From positions 1-40,777 of the forward strand of contig BAHP02000100.1 in the NCBI GenBank assembly GCA_000508865.1: a stretch of DNA of 40,777 nucleotides, read 5' to 3'. This DNA comes from Clostridiales bacterium VE202-01 (GTDB lineage Bacteria; Bacillota_I; Bacilli_A; Erysipelotrichales; Coprobacillaceae). The notes below the pieces were generated by a model. That model was given only the letters and a program-made list of their open reading frames with translations. It was not told where the DNA came from and ran no database searches. Both the position numbers and the translations under genes were made by a program. Below are positions 10,719 through 21,200 of this stretch, piece after piece (the first letter of the stretch is position 1; every line of letters starts with the position of its first letter).

Positions 10719-11992
10719 ATGGCAATGACTATGACACAAAAAATTTTAGCAAAACATGCAGGTTAGATGAAGTTGTAGCTGGACAATTAATTGAGGCAAA
10801 ACTTGATGTTGTAATGGCTAATGATATTACTGGACCAATGGCGTTACCAATTTTTTATCAAATGGCAGATAAGGTTTTTGATAAAGATAAAGTTGTATTA
10901 GTGCCAGATCATTTTACGCCAAATAAAGATATTAAATCAGCAGAAAATTCTAAAGCAATTTTAGATTTTTCTAATAAACAATGTTTAACTCATCATATGG
11001 AACAAGGTAAATGTGGTGTTGAACATGCGATTTTACCAGAAAAAGGGATCGTTGTAGCTGGAGAATGTATCATTGGAGCAGATTCTCATACATGTACATA
11101 TGGTGCTTTAGGAGCTTTTTCTACTGGAGTCGGTACTACTGATATCGCAACAGGAATGGCAACTGGAGAACTTTGGTTCAAAGTCCCTAGTGCAATTAAA
11201 TTTGTTTTAACTGGAAAACCATCACAATATATAAGTGGAAAAGATATTATTTTACATATCATTACGAAAATTGGAGTTGACGGGGCTCGTTATAAGAGTA
11301 TGGAATTCGTAGGCGAAGGAATTCAATATTTAACTATGGATGATCGTTTTACGATTTGTAATATGGCAATTGAAGCTGGAGCTAAAAATGGAATTTTTCC
11401 AGTTGATGCTTTAACAATTGATTATATGAAAAAACATTCTACTAAAGAGTATACGATTTATGAAGCTGATGAAGATGCTGATTATGATGAAGTAATCGAA
11501 ATAAATTTAAGTGAAGTAAGACCAACTGTAGCATTCCCACATCTTCCAGGAAATGGTCATACGATTGATGAAATTGAAGCAATGGATAAAATTATGATCG
11601 ATCAAGTAGTAATTGGTTCTTGTACTAATGGTCGTTTATCTGATTTACGTAAAGCAGCAGCAATTCTTAAAGGAAAAAAAGTTGCTAAAAACGTTCGCGT
11701 AATGGTCGTTCCAGCAACACAAAAAATCTTTATTCAATGCATCCAGGAAGGTTTAGCAGAGATTTTTGTTGAAGCCGGATGTGCTTTTAATACACCAAGC
11801 TGTGGTCCTTGTATGGGTGGTCATATGGGTGTAATGGCTAAAGGTGAAAAATGTGTTTCAACGACTAATCGTAATTTTGTTGGTCGTATGGGTGATACAG
11901 AAGCATTGATTTATTTAGCTTCTCCAGAAGTAGCAGCAGCTAGCGCTATTGCTGGATATATCGCAAATCCTGAAAAAGTAGGTGAAGAGTAA
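10719..11992 (+). pseudogene. leuC: 3-isopropylmalate dehydratase large subunit, one-base frameshift near the N terminus
   Basis: LeuC with LeuD isomerises 2- to 3-isopropylmalate using a [4Fe-4S] cluster. The start is ATG 10719 behind AAGGGGG, giving [15 protein letters not shown]. The frame then breaks at 10764: GCAGG TTAGATGAA should read GCAGGTTTAGATGAA, so one T is missing and a stop appears at once. The rest (10765 onwards) is open to 11992 and shows [25 protein letters not shown] and [10 protein letters not shown], which hold the three cluster cysteines. An internal ATG at 10814 could in principle give a product lacking about 32 N-terminal residues. Its stop overlaps the leuD start by one base. 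Confidence 0.88.
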
Positions 11993-12471
11993 TGAAAATA
12001 TATAAATATGGTGATAACGTAGATACAGATGTAATTATCCCTGCTCGTTATTTAAATTCATTTGATGCTAAAGAGTTAGCTAGTCATGCAATGGTGGATA
12101 TTGATCCTGATTTTGCTAAAACAGTTGAAGATGGTGATATTATTGTTGCGGGAAAGAACTTTGGATGTGGTTCTTCTCGAGAACATGCCCCATTATGTTT
12201 GAAGACAGCAGGAACTAAATGTGTAATTGCGGAAAGTTTTGCACGTATCTTTTATCGTAATTCAATCAATATTGGCTTTCCAATCATGGAATGTCCTGAA
12301 GCAGTAGCGGGTATTGATCAAGGTGATGAAGTAACTGTTGATTTTTCAACGGGTTTAATCACTAATGTTACAAAAGGGCAAACTTATCAAAGTCAGCCAT
12401 TTCCAGAATTCTTACAAAAAATGATTGAAGTTGATGGCTTAGTCAATTACGTAAATAGTAAAAAGGGGTAA
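11992..12471 (+). CDS. leuD: 3-isopropylmalate dehydratase small subunit
   Basis: Swivel-domain partner of LeuC. At 159 residues it has [11 protein letters not shown] near the N terminus and the substrate-binding loop [14 protein letters not shown], followed by [11 protein letters not shown]. This is the short archaeal/Bacillota-type LeuD that pairs with a ~420-residue LeuC, which fits the gene just upstream. The ATG overlaps the last base of the leuC stop, so translation of the pair is coupled and the leuC frameshift could also reduce LeuD synthesis. Confidence 0.95.
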   Translation: MKIYKYGDNVDTDVIIPARYLNSFDAKELASHAMVDIDPDFAKTVEDGDIIVAGKNFGCGSSREHAPLCLKTAGTKCVIAESFARIFYRNSINIGFPIMECPEAVAGIDQGDEVTVDFSTGLITNVTKGQTYQSQPFPEFLQKMIEVDGLVNYVNSKKG

Positions 12472-12476
12472 GAGTC

Positions 12477-13559
12477 ATGGAAAAAAATATTGCAGTAATT
12501 AAAGGTGATGGAATTGGACCAGAAATCGTTGGTGAAGCGATGAAGGTTTTAGATGCTGTTGCTAATAAATATAATCATAAATTTAACTATACGCAAATTT
12601 TAATGGGTGGGGCATCAATTGATGTACATGGTGTCCCCTTAACTGATGAAGCATTAGAAGTTGCCAAAAATAGTGATAGTGTTTTATTAGGATCAATTGG
12701 TGGCGACACAACAACTTCACCCTGGTATAAATTAGAACCTAGTCTTCGCCCTGAAGCCGGATTATTAAAAATTCGTAAAGAGCTAGGGTTATTTGCAAAT
12801 TTAAGACCAGCTGTTTTATATGATGAATTAAAAGGAGCATGTCCATTAAAAGAAGAATTAACTGAAGGTGGGTTTGACATGATGATCATGCGTGAACTTA
12901 CTGGCGGTTTATATTTTGGAAAGCGTTCAACTAAAGAAGAAAATGGTGAATTAGTTGCTCGTGATGCGATGAGTTATAGTGAAACAGAAATTAGAAGAAT
13001 TGCTAAGCGAGCATTTGATATTGCGATGAAACGTAATAAAAAAGTTACTAGTGTTGATAAAGCAAATGTTATTGATACTTCAAGATTATGGCGCAAAGTT
13101 GTAAGTGAAGTAGCTAATGACTATCCTGAAGTAACTTTAGAACATATGTTAGTAGATAACTGTGCAATGCAGTTAGTTAAAGATCCTAAACAATTTGATG
13201 TTATTTTAACAGAAAATATGTTTGGTGATATTTTAAGTGATGAAGCAAGTATGGTGACAGGATCGATTGGAATGTTATCAAGTGCTTCTTTAAGAGAAGA
13301 TAAATTTGGAATGTATGAACCAAGTCATGGTAGTGCTCCAGATATTGCTGGTAAAAATATTGCTAATCCGATTGCGACGATTTTATCGGCGGCAATGATG
13401 CTTCGCTATTCATTTGATTTAGATCAAGAAGCTAAAGATATAGAAGGAGCAATTGAAAAAGTCTTAAAACAAGGATATCGGACTGCTGATATCATGTCAG
13501 AAAATAAAACAAAAGTAGGAACTAAAGAAATGGGTGACTTAATAGTTGCTAATCTATAA
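12477..13559 (+). CDS. leuB: 3-isopropylmalate dehydrogenase
   Basis: Oxidises and decarboxylates 3-isopropylmalate with NAD+. The 360-residue protein has [10 protein letters not shown] at the N terminus, [12 protein letters not shown], the [14 protein letters not shown] catalytic region, [16 protein letters not shown] and the NAD-binding [26 protein letters not shown] precedes the ATG. It follows leuD by 5 bp and is intact. Confidence 0.96.
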   Translation: MEKNIAVIKGDGIGPEIVGEAMKVLDAVANKYNHKFNYTQILMGGASIDVHGVPLTDEALEVAKNSDSVLLGSIGGDTTTSPWYKLEPSLRPEAGLLKIRKELGLFANLRPAVLYDELKGACPLKEELTEGGFDMMIMRELTGGLYFGKRSTKEENGELVARDAMSYSETEIRRIAKRAFDIAMKRNKKVTSVDKANVIDTSRLWRKVVSEVANDYPEVTLEHMLVDNCAMQLVKDPKQFDVILTENMFGDILSDEASMVTGSIGMLSSASLREDKFGMYEPSHGSAPDIAGKNIANPIATILSAAMMLRYSFDLDQEAKDIEGAIEKVLKQGYRTADIMSENKTKVGTKEMGDLIVANL

Positions 13560-13578
13560 AGATAAAGGGGGAAATAAG

Positions 13579-15255
13579 ATGCGTAGTGATAATGTAAAAA
13601 GCGGAACTGAAAGAGCGCCACATCGATCATTATTTAATGCCTTAGGATATACTGATGAAGAATTAGAACGACCATTGATAGGGGTTGTAAATTCATATAA
13701 TGAAATTGTTCCAGGACATATGAATCTTGATAAAATTGCAGATGCTGTAAAAAAAGGGATTTATTTAGCTGGTGGGGTGCCAATTGAGGTACCGGCTATT
13801 GCTGTATGTGATGGAATTGCGATGAATCACACAGGAATGAAATATTCATTAGTTACCCGAGAATTAATTGCTGATAGTACAGAAGCACTAGCAACAGCAC
13901 ATCAATTTGATGGTTTAGTTATGATTCCTAATTGTGATAAAAACGTACCTGGTCTATTAATGGCAGCAGCTCGTTTAAATATTCCAACTGTTTTTGTATC
14001 AGGAGGACCAATGTTAGCAGGGCGTAAAGTAGATGGGAATAAAACATGCCTATCTTCATTGTTTGAAGCTGTTGGTCAGTTTAATGCTGGTATGATAACT
14101 GAAGAAAAACTTCATGAAATTGAGCAAAAAGCTTGTCCGACTTGTGGATCATGTTCAGGAATGTATACTGCTAATTCAATGAACTGCTTAACTGAAGTTT
14201 TAGGAATGGGTCTTAAGGGAAATGGTACGATTCCCGCTGTATATAGTGAAAGAATTAGATTGGCTAAGCATGCCGGAATGCAGATCATGGAATGTATTAA
14301 AAAGAATATTAGACCACGTGATATTATGAATGAAAAAGCTTTTCATAATGCATTAACTATTGATATGGCATTAGGATGTTCAACTAACTCAATGCTTCAT
14401 TTACCAGCTATAGCTCATGAAGCTGGGGTTGAATTAAATTTAGAAATTGCTAATGAAATTAGTAAAAAAACACCGAACTTATGTCATTTAGCTCCAGCTG
14501 GAGATACATTTATGGAAGATTTAAATGATGCTGGTGGTGTCTATGCGGTAATGAATGAAATTAATAAACTTGGTTTATTATATACTGATATTATGACGGT
14601 AACTGGTAAAACAGTTGGTGAAAATATTAAAGGATGTGTAAACTTGAATCCTGAAATTATTCGTCCAGTTGAAAAACCATATGCGCCATTTGGAGGAATT
14701 GCGGTCTTAAAAGGTAATTTAGCACCTAATGGAGCTGTAGTAAAGCAATCAGCAGTAGCTCAGGAAATGATGGTTCATAGTGGACCAGCCCGTGTTTTTG
14801 ATAGTGAAGACGAAGCTATCGCGGCAATTAGAGCTGGTAAGATCGTTAAGGGTGATGTTGTTGTAATTCGTTATGAAGGTCCAAAAGGGGGACCAGGAAT
14901 GCGTGAGATGTTATCACCTACAAGTGAAATTGCGGGAATGGGATTGGATAAAGATGTTGCTTTGATTACTGATGGTCGTTTTTCTGGAGCTACTAGAGGA
15001 GCTTCGATTGGACATGTTTCTCCAGAGGCAGCTTCAGGGGGACCGATTGCATTAGTTGAAGAAGGCGATATTATCAATATTAATATTTTAGAGCATTCAA
15101 TGAATGTTGAAGTAAGTGATGAAGAATTGGCTAAACGTAAAGCTAAATGGCAGCCAAGAAAACCAAGAATTACAACGGGGTATCTAGTAAGATATGCGTC
15201 AATGGTAACTTCTGCTGATCGTGGAGCAATTCTTGAAGCTAAAGAAGAAAAATAA
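13579..15255 (+). CDS. ilvD: Dihydroxy-acid dehydratase
   Basis: Iron-sulfur dehydratase giving 2-oxoisovalerate or 2-oxo-3-methylvalerate. The start is ATG 13579 (558 residues), directly after AGGGGGAAATAAG; the upstream ATG at 13546 lies inside leuB and would add an atypical leader. Motifs: [12 protein letters not shown], the cluster-binding [30 protein letters not shown], and [12 protein letters not shown]. The length is normal. It follows leuB by 19 bp and is intact. Confidence 0.97.
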   Translation: MRSDNVKSGTERAPHRSLFNALGYTDEELERPLIGVVNSYNEIVPGHMNLDKIADAVKKGIYLAGGVPIEVPAIAVCDGIAMNHTGMKYSLVTRELIADSTEALATAHQFDGLVMIPNCDKNVPGLLMAAARLNIPTVFVSGGPMLAGRKVDGNKTCLSSLFEAVGQFNAGMITEEKLHEIEQKACPTCGSCSGMYTANSMNCLTEVLGMGLKGNGTIPAVYSERIRLAKHAGMQIMECIKKNIRPRDIMNEKAFHNALTIDMALGCSTNSMLHLPAIAHEAGVELNLEIANEISKKTPNLCHLAPAGDTFMEDLNDAGGVYAVMNEINKLGLLYTDIMTVTGKTVGENIKGCVNLNPEIIRPVEKPYAPFGGIAVLKGNLAPNGAVVKQSAVAQEMMVHSGPARVFDSEDEAIAAIRAGKIVKGDVVVIRYEGPKGGPGMREMLSPTSEIAGMGLDKDVALITDGRFSGATRGASIGHVSPEAASGGPIALVEEGDIININILEHSMNVEVSDEELAKRKAKWQPRKPRITTGYLVRYASMVTSADRGAILEAKEEK

Positions 15256-15275
15256 ATAATAAGGAGGGAATTGCT

Positions 15276-16955
15276 ATGAAGTTAACAGGTTCGGAAATTG
15301 TTGCAGAATGTTTGATCGAACAGGGTGTAGATACTGTATTTGGTTATCCAGGGGGAACGATTTTAAATATTTATGATGCATTATACAGATATCAAGATAA
15401 GATTCATCATATTTTAACATCTCATGAACAAGGGGCTGCACATGCGGCTGATGGATATGCTAGAGCAACAGGAAAAGTTGGAGTATGTATGGCAACATCA
15501 GGACCCGGGGCGACTAATTTAGTTACAGGGATTGCTACAGCATATATGGATTCAACTCCTCTTGTGGCAATTACTGCTAACGTAGCTGTATCACTATTAG
15601 GGCGTGATAGTTTCCAGGAAATCGATATTGCTGGGGTGACAATGCCAATTACTAAACATAATTTTATTGTTAAAGATATTAATGAATTAGCTCCAACAAT
15701 TCGTAAAGCTTTTCAAATTGCTAAAGAAGGACGTCCAGGACCAGTATTAGTTGATATTACTAAAGATGTTACAGCAGCTACAATTGACTTTGCGCCATGT
15801 GTACCGGATGTAATTGAACCACGTCGATATACATATGGATCACAAGAGATAGATCAGGCAATAAAAATGATAGAAGCTAGTGAAAAGCCGTTTATCTTTG
15901 TTGGTGGTGGGGCTATTGCTAGTGATGCATCTAATGAATTAAAAGAATTTGCGGAAAAAATTGATGCTCCAGTTACCGATTCATTAATGGGTAAAGGTGC
16001 TTATGATAATACTCGTCCTCGTTATACAGGAATGATTGGGATGCATGGTACCAAAGCTTCTAATTTTGGAGTTAGTAGATGTGATTTATTGATTGTTATT
16101 GGTGCTCGTTTTTCTGATCGCGTTACTGGTGATACTAAACGCTTTGCTAAAGATGCTAAAATTATTCACATTGATGTTGATGCGGCTGAAATTAATAAAA
16201 ATGTAATTGTTGATTTAGGAATTGTTGGGGATGCTAAGAGTGTATTAACGGAATTAAATGCAAAACTTACAAGACAAAATCATCCTCAGTGGTTAAAAGA
16301 AGTTCGTGATTTAAAAGAACAGTATCCTTTAAACTATGATAGTGAAGGGTTAACAGGACCATATGTTATTGAACAAATAGATTATTTGACAAATGGTGAA
16401 GCTATCATTTGTACTGATGTAGGACAACATCAAATGTGGGCTGCTCAATATTATCGCTATAAACGTCCTCGTCAATTCGTTTCATCAGGTGGAGCGGGAA
16501 CGATGGGATTTGGTTTAGGGGCTGCTATGGGCGCTAAACTTGGTAATCCTCATCAAACAGTTTTCAATATTGCTGGCGATGGCTGCTTTAGAATGAATAT
16601 GAATGAATTAGCAACATTAAGTCGTTATAATATTCCAGTAATTCAAGTAGTTATTAATAATCGGGTGTTAGGAATGGTTCGTCAATGGCAAACATTATTC
16701 TATGGGCAACGTTATTCAAATACGATCTTAGCTGATAAAGTTGATTTTTGTAAAGTTGCTGAAGGTTTAGGATGCAAAGCAATTAAAGTTACAACGAAAG
16801 AAGAATTAGTTCCTGCTATTAAAGAAGCAATGGAATATGATGGACCAATTGTAATTGAATGTATAATTGATAAAGATGATAAGGTATTCCCAATGGTTGC
16901 ACCAGGAGGACCAATTGCTGAAGCATTTGATGCTACTGATTTAAAAAATAAATAA
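15276..16955 (+). CDS. ilvB: Acetolactate synthase catalytic subunit, biosynthetic type
   Basis: Thiamine-diphosphate enzyme that makes acetolactate from pyruvate; partner of the ilvN product. At 559 residues it has the N-terminal TPP domain ([14 protein letters not shown], the catalytic Glu in [14 protein letters not shown]), [15 protein letters not shown], the FAD-binding middle domain, and the C-terminal [12 protein letters not shown]...NN metal and TPP motif. AAGGAGGGAATTGCT gives a strong ribosome site. It is the last gene of the operon. Confidence 0.97.
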   Translation: MKLTGSEIVAECLIEQGVDTVFGYPGGTILNIYDALYRYQDKIHHILTSHEQGAAHAADGYARATGKVGVCMATSGPGATNLVTGIATAYMDSTPLVAITANVAVSLLGRDSFQEIDIAGVTMPITKHNFIVKDINELAPTIRKAFQIAKEGRPGPVLVDITKDVTAATIDFAPCVPDVIEPRRYTYGSQEIDQAIKMIEASEKPFIFVGGGAIASDASNELKEFAEKIDAPVTDSLMGKGAYDNTRPRYTGMIGMHGTKASNFGVSRCDLLIVIGARFSDRVTGDTKRFAKDAKIIHIDVDAAEINKNVIVDLGIVGDAKSVLTELNAKLTRQNHPQWLKEVRDLKEQYPLNYDSEGLTGPYVIEQIDYLTNGEAIICTDVGQHQMWAAQYYRYKRPRQFVSSGGAGTMGFGLGAAMGAKLGNPHQTVFNIAGDGCFRMNMNELATLSRYNIPVIQVVINNRVLGMVRQWQTLFYGQRYSNTILADKVDFCKVAEGLGCKAIKVTTKEELVPAIKEAMEYDGPIVIECIIDKDDKVFPMVAPGGPIAEAFDATDLKNK

Positions 16956-16961
16956 TGTTTT

Positions 16962-16994
16962 AAAAGCTATAGACTATGGTTTATAGCTTTTTTT
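16962..16994 (+). terminator. Intrinsic terminator ending the ilv-leu operon
   Basis: A 10-bp stem AAAAGCTATA with TATAGCTTTT, then more T. Confidence 0.85.
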
Positions 16995-17131
16995 GACCAA
17001 TGAATCTCTAATTGAACCGTTGAATCAAAAAGCATCATAATAAGAAACAATTGATGTATAATAAAGATAAACAGAATACCATCATAATTTTCCAATAATA
17101 GTTAAGTAAAATATGTAAAGAAGGTGAAAAG

Positions 17132-17341
17132 ATGCGAAAAGTAATGATAAATGTAATGTTGCTTATTATTGGAATAGGTCTATCTAGAATCTACTTTCTT
17201 ATATTCGGTTATTTTATAAGCAAGTTTTATGATATAGGAGAGGGAATTGGGATTACTTCATTGATGCTTTATTTATATCTTATTTTAGCCATCCCACTAA
17301 TTTTAATTATTTTAAAGAAAATCAAAGAATTATTAAACTAA
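17132..17341 (+). CDS. Small two-helix membrane protein
   Basis: A 69-residue open frame starting behind AAGAAGGTGAAAAG, a good ribosome site. It has two hydrophobic stretches (about residues 7-30 and 40-60) separated by a short polar loop, and a basic end KKIKEL. I recognise no family. The ribosome site and the membrane-protein composition support a real gene. It lies alone between the ilv-leu terminator and a decayed region. Confidence 0.5.
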   Translation: MRKVMINVMLLIIGIGLSRIYFLIFGYFISKFYDIGEGIGITSLMLYLYLILAIPLILIILKKIKELLN

Positions 17342-17460
17342 GAATTATAATATGAATAAGATTATGTAAAAAGATCTTTGTGATGACAGTTCCTAAATAC
17401 TTATTTTAAATTAAATATTTTTTATGTATTTAATAAGATATTGTTTGAGAAAAAAATAAT

Positions 17461-17589
17461 ATGAAAAGGAAATTATTAGGATTTATAACATGTATTTGTT
17501 TATCATTGAGTTTATGTACTGTTACTACAACAAATGTTGAAGCAGAAGCGCGTTTATCGTTTGCAAAAACTGCATTATGGTATATTTAA
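17461..17589 (+). pseudogene. Fragment of a secreted protein (signal peptide only)
   Basis: A 42-codon frame begins with a clear signal peptide (MKRKLLGFITCICLSLSLC, then an AEA-type cleavage region). It stops after KTALWYI. Allowing a one-base shift at the A run near 17588 extends it by about 28 codons to 17673. I cannot identify the parent protein. The ribosome site is poor (GAGAAAAAAATAAT). It is most likely a decayed gene, although a short secreted peptide cannot be excluded. Confidence 0.4.
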
Positions 17590-17666
17590 AAAATTATCAA
17601 CTGCTTTTTATTTTAGAAGTCCAAGTATCGAAATTGGAGATAATTATATAGTTCTATTTATTTTAA

Positions 17667-17891
17667 TCAAGTAAATACAGGAATGATGATATACCAATCA
17701 AAGAGATTATTAAAATATTACCAACACAATTTGTACAGGTTAATAAAAATCAAATTATAAATATTGATAAAATAGCTTTTATGAGAGAGATGAAGATAAA
17801 ATTAAGACATAGTAATGTAATAATAGAGGTTAGTAGAAGAAAAAGAAGGGAAGTATTTGAATTAATGATTCGAGCAATTAATCAGATATAA
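17667..17891 (+). pseudogene. Relic of a LytTR-type DNA-binding domain
   Basis: A 74-codon frame without a credible start encodes the C-terminal half of a LytTR domain: LPTQFVQVNKNQIINIDKI, then EVSRRKRREVFELM. This matches the family pattern of Phe-x-x-hydrophobic-(H/N)-(R/K)-x-x-(I/L)-(I/V)-N followed by an (I/V)-S-R-R region. The N-terminal half is missing, with stops in frame just upstream. A terminator follows the stop codon by about 15 bp, as expected for a former real gene. Confidence 0.6.
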
Positions 17892-17905
17892 TTGGCTAGT
17901 CGATG

Positions 17906-17936
17906 AAAGAAACTTTTTACTTAAGTTTCTTTTTTT
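17906..17936 (+). terminator. Intrinsic terminator after the LytTR relic
   Basis: A 10-bp perfect stem AAAGAAACTT with AAGTTTCTTT, loop of 7, then more T. It survives although the gene in front of it is broken. The interval 17937-18216 is AT-rich, holds no gene I can support, and ends with the ribosome site of the next gene. Confidence 0.8.
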
Positions 17937-18216
17937 GGGTGAGAATTTGATGTTTTTTCATATGAATAATTTTTAATTTGTTTATCTGCAAAATATTTTA
18001 CACTATTTGAAGCAAATTATTATCAAACTCATTATCTCCTGTAAGACATATTTTTACAAAAATATCTGTGAATATTATTTTAATAGCATAAATATTTATT
18101 TTTTAAAACTATAATAAAAAATCTTATAAATTAATTGATTAAAACTTTACATAAACTTGGTATTTTGATTTAAAGGAGATGATTATAATTTATCTGAAAA
18201 TGAAAGGAGAAAAATA

Positions 18217-21200
18217 ATGATATGGCAAAAGAAATTTCATAAAATTAGTATTTGTCTACTGTCTTTAGTGATGATATTTTCCATAATGTATGGAAATCTA
18301 AATTTTATTAACGCTCAAGAACAGCGACAGACTATTGCAAACTGGAATATAGATAGTAATCCTGAAACAGTACCAGAAAAATCTGTAATTCCAGCTACTT
18401 TTGGAGAAGGGTTTAATTTGACTACAAATGCCACAGGAACCTGGGGAAATAGTGCAAGCTATTTTTTAGCAGCTAGTGGCTTTGATGGTGAAGCGGGCAG
18501 TAAATACTGGCAAATTGAAATACCAGATTCAAGTTATGAAGATTTACAGATTAGTTTTAGCATGCGGCGTTCAAAAACGATGAATCAAGAGTGGCATGTT
18601 TTATATTCACAAGATGGTTTGGAATACAAAAAAGTTAGTGAAAGTGATTTTGAGATTACTGCTACCTCTGGAGCTTTAAATGCAATATCATGGAATGATA
18701 ATACATATTTAAGTATACCTAGCGAGGCTAGATATATTCGGATTGTTCCAAGTGATGATGTTAGTAGTAGTGGAGCTACTTGCTATTTGAATAATATTAC
18801 ATTAACGGCATTGTTGGGTAATAAAGTAAGCAATGTAATTATTGCTCCAAATGGTGGCCAGGTAGCGTTAAAGACAAAATTATCAATGAGTTGTGCTACG
18901 CCTTTAGCAACGATCTACTATCAGATTGGAAATGACGAGGCTAGGGTTTATGATCTAAATAACCCACCAGTGTTAAACGAGCTGCCTTGTACGATCAAAG
19001 TTTGGGCAACTTTAGATGGTAAAGAAGACAGTGATGTAAAGGTATATCAATTTACAGAAAAATACAGTACGATAAATGATGCTCGTAATGGTGAAAATAA
19101 TGAATTTACAGTTAAAGGCATTGCTACAAGTAAATATGATAATGCATCATTAGGTCAATATATTCAAGATTCTACAGGCGGAATCATGTTATATGGGGAT
19201 GCAGTTTTAAAAGATAAAAAGATTCAAATTGGTGATGAAGTAATCGCTAAAGGAGTTACTAAGTATTATAGTGGTAAATGTGAATTAGAAGTAACGGATG
19301 TTCAAATCATAAGCAATAAAAACGAAGTTTTAGCTACAACTGTAACACTGGATAAAATTGGTGATATGTGTGGTGGAAAATATGTAGCTTTAGATGAAGT
19401 TATTGTAAATAGTATGTCTAAAGACAATTATAACAATGCTAATCTAACTTTATTTAAGGATGGTTATACACTAAATGCCAAATTAGATTCACGTCGTGGT
19501 GATGATTATGAGATCTTAGCAAAAAAGATTGCTCAAAACAATGTTATCAATATAAAAGGAATTTTAGAGGGATATAATGGCTCATATATTTTACAATTAT
19601 TGAATGCTAATGATGTAACTAAAGTGGCAGATAAGCCAAGTGAAGAGATTGCCGGTGTTGTGGCTAGTCAAGGTAGTGGGGAGTTGGAATTGAATAGTAA
19701 AATCACATTATCCTGCGCTACTTCAGATGCTAAGATCATGTATAAGTTAAATGATGGTGAGTATCTTGAATATAAAGAGCCTATTACGATCACAGTTTTA
19801 CCAGCAACATTAAAAACTTATGCTATTTTAAATGGTGAATCAAGTAAGGAAATAACGTATACATACCATGAAGTATTTACAGGAATATATAATACTTATT
19901 TTGGTCAATTACACGCTCACACAAATTTATCTGATGGGGCAGGATCAGTTGAAAGTGCTTTTGAATATGCTTCAAAAGTTAAAAATTTAGATTTTTTAGC
20001 AGTTACTGATCATTCTAACTCATTTGAAGGTAGTAATTATGAAGCTTCGATCAATGATTCAGCAAATAATGAAAAATGGGCAACTGGTAAAGCCGCAGCC
20101 CAAAATATCACTGATCAAAAAATTATTAATGACGATGTTACTAGCGCTGGATCAACTTTTTTAGGAGTCTATGGTTATGAGATGACATGGAGTGATGGTA
20201 GCGGACATATTAATACTTTCAATACAGCCGGTTTTGAGAATCGAAATAATGCAATTTTTCAAAACAAAAAACAGTCAGCAAGCAATCCTTCAGGATTAGC
20301 CCAATATTATGATCGTTTAGTTAGTGCCGCGACATCAATTTCTCAATTTAATCACCCAGGAACAACTTTCGGAGATTTCTATGACTTTACAAACTATAGT
20401 GTTGAAAACGATGCAAGAATTAATTTGATTGAAGTTGGTAATGGTGAAGGAGCTGTAAGGAGCGGTGGTTATTTTCCATCATATGAATATTATACAAGAG
20501 TGTTAGATAAAGGCTGGCATGTAGCACCAACGAATAACCAGGATAATCATAAAGGGGCTTGGGGTGATGCAAATACAACTCGTTCAGTTATTTTAGCGCA
20601 AACATTAGATGAAAATAGTTTATATGATGCTTTAAATAAACGTCGTGTTTATGCAACAGAAGATAATGATTTGAACATTTATTATACTTTAAATGATCAA
20701 ATCATGGGTAGTGAAGTATATGATGCTGGTGAAACTGTTCACCTTAGTGCTAAAATTAGTGATCCTACAGATAAAGCAATTGGAACTGTAGAGGTAATTG
20801 TAAATGGAGGAATCGTTGCTGCAAGTAAGACGATTTCTGGAAATGAAGGGACCGTAACATTTGATCTGCCTAATAATTATTCATATTATTATTTAAGAGT
20901 AACTCAGCCAGATCAAGATATCGCAGTAACGGCGCCAGTATGGACAGGCGAAGTGGAAAAAGCGGGCATTGCTAGTGTTGCTTGCGATACCGAATTACCT
21001 ATTAAAAATGAAAATGTTGGAATTACTACAACACTATATAATAATGAAAATGTCGATATGATAATTAAATCGATTGAATATTTTGTAAATGGAAATGTTA
21101 TTCGTAGTATCGATGGTAGTGAACTTACTAATGGTGCGATTCTAGAATCGTTAAAAACAACGACAGATGAATTTACATATATTCCTTCTGTAAATGGAGA

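Noticed and set aside
10814-11992. leuC starting at the internal ATG 10814.
   Set aside because: No ribosome site precedes it, and the conserved N terminus is plainly encoded from 10719 once the one-base gap is allowed for.
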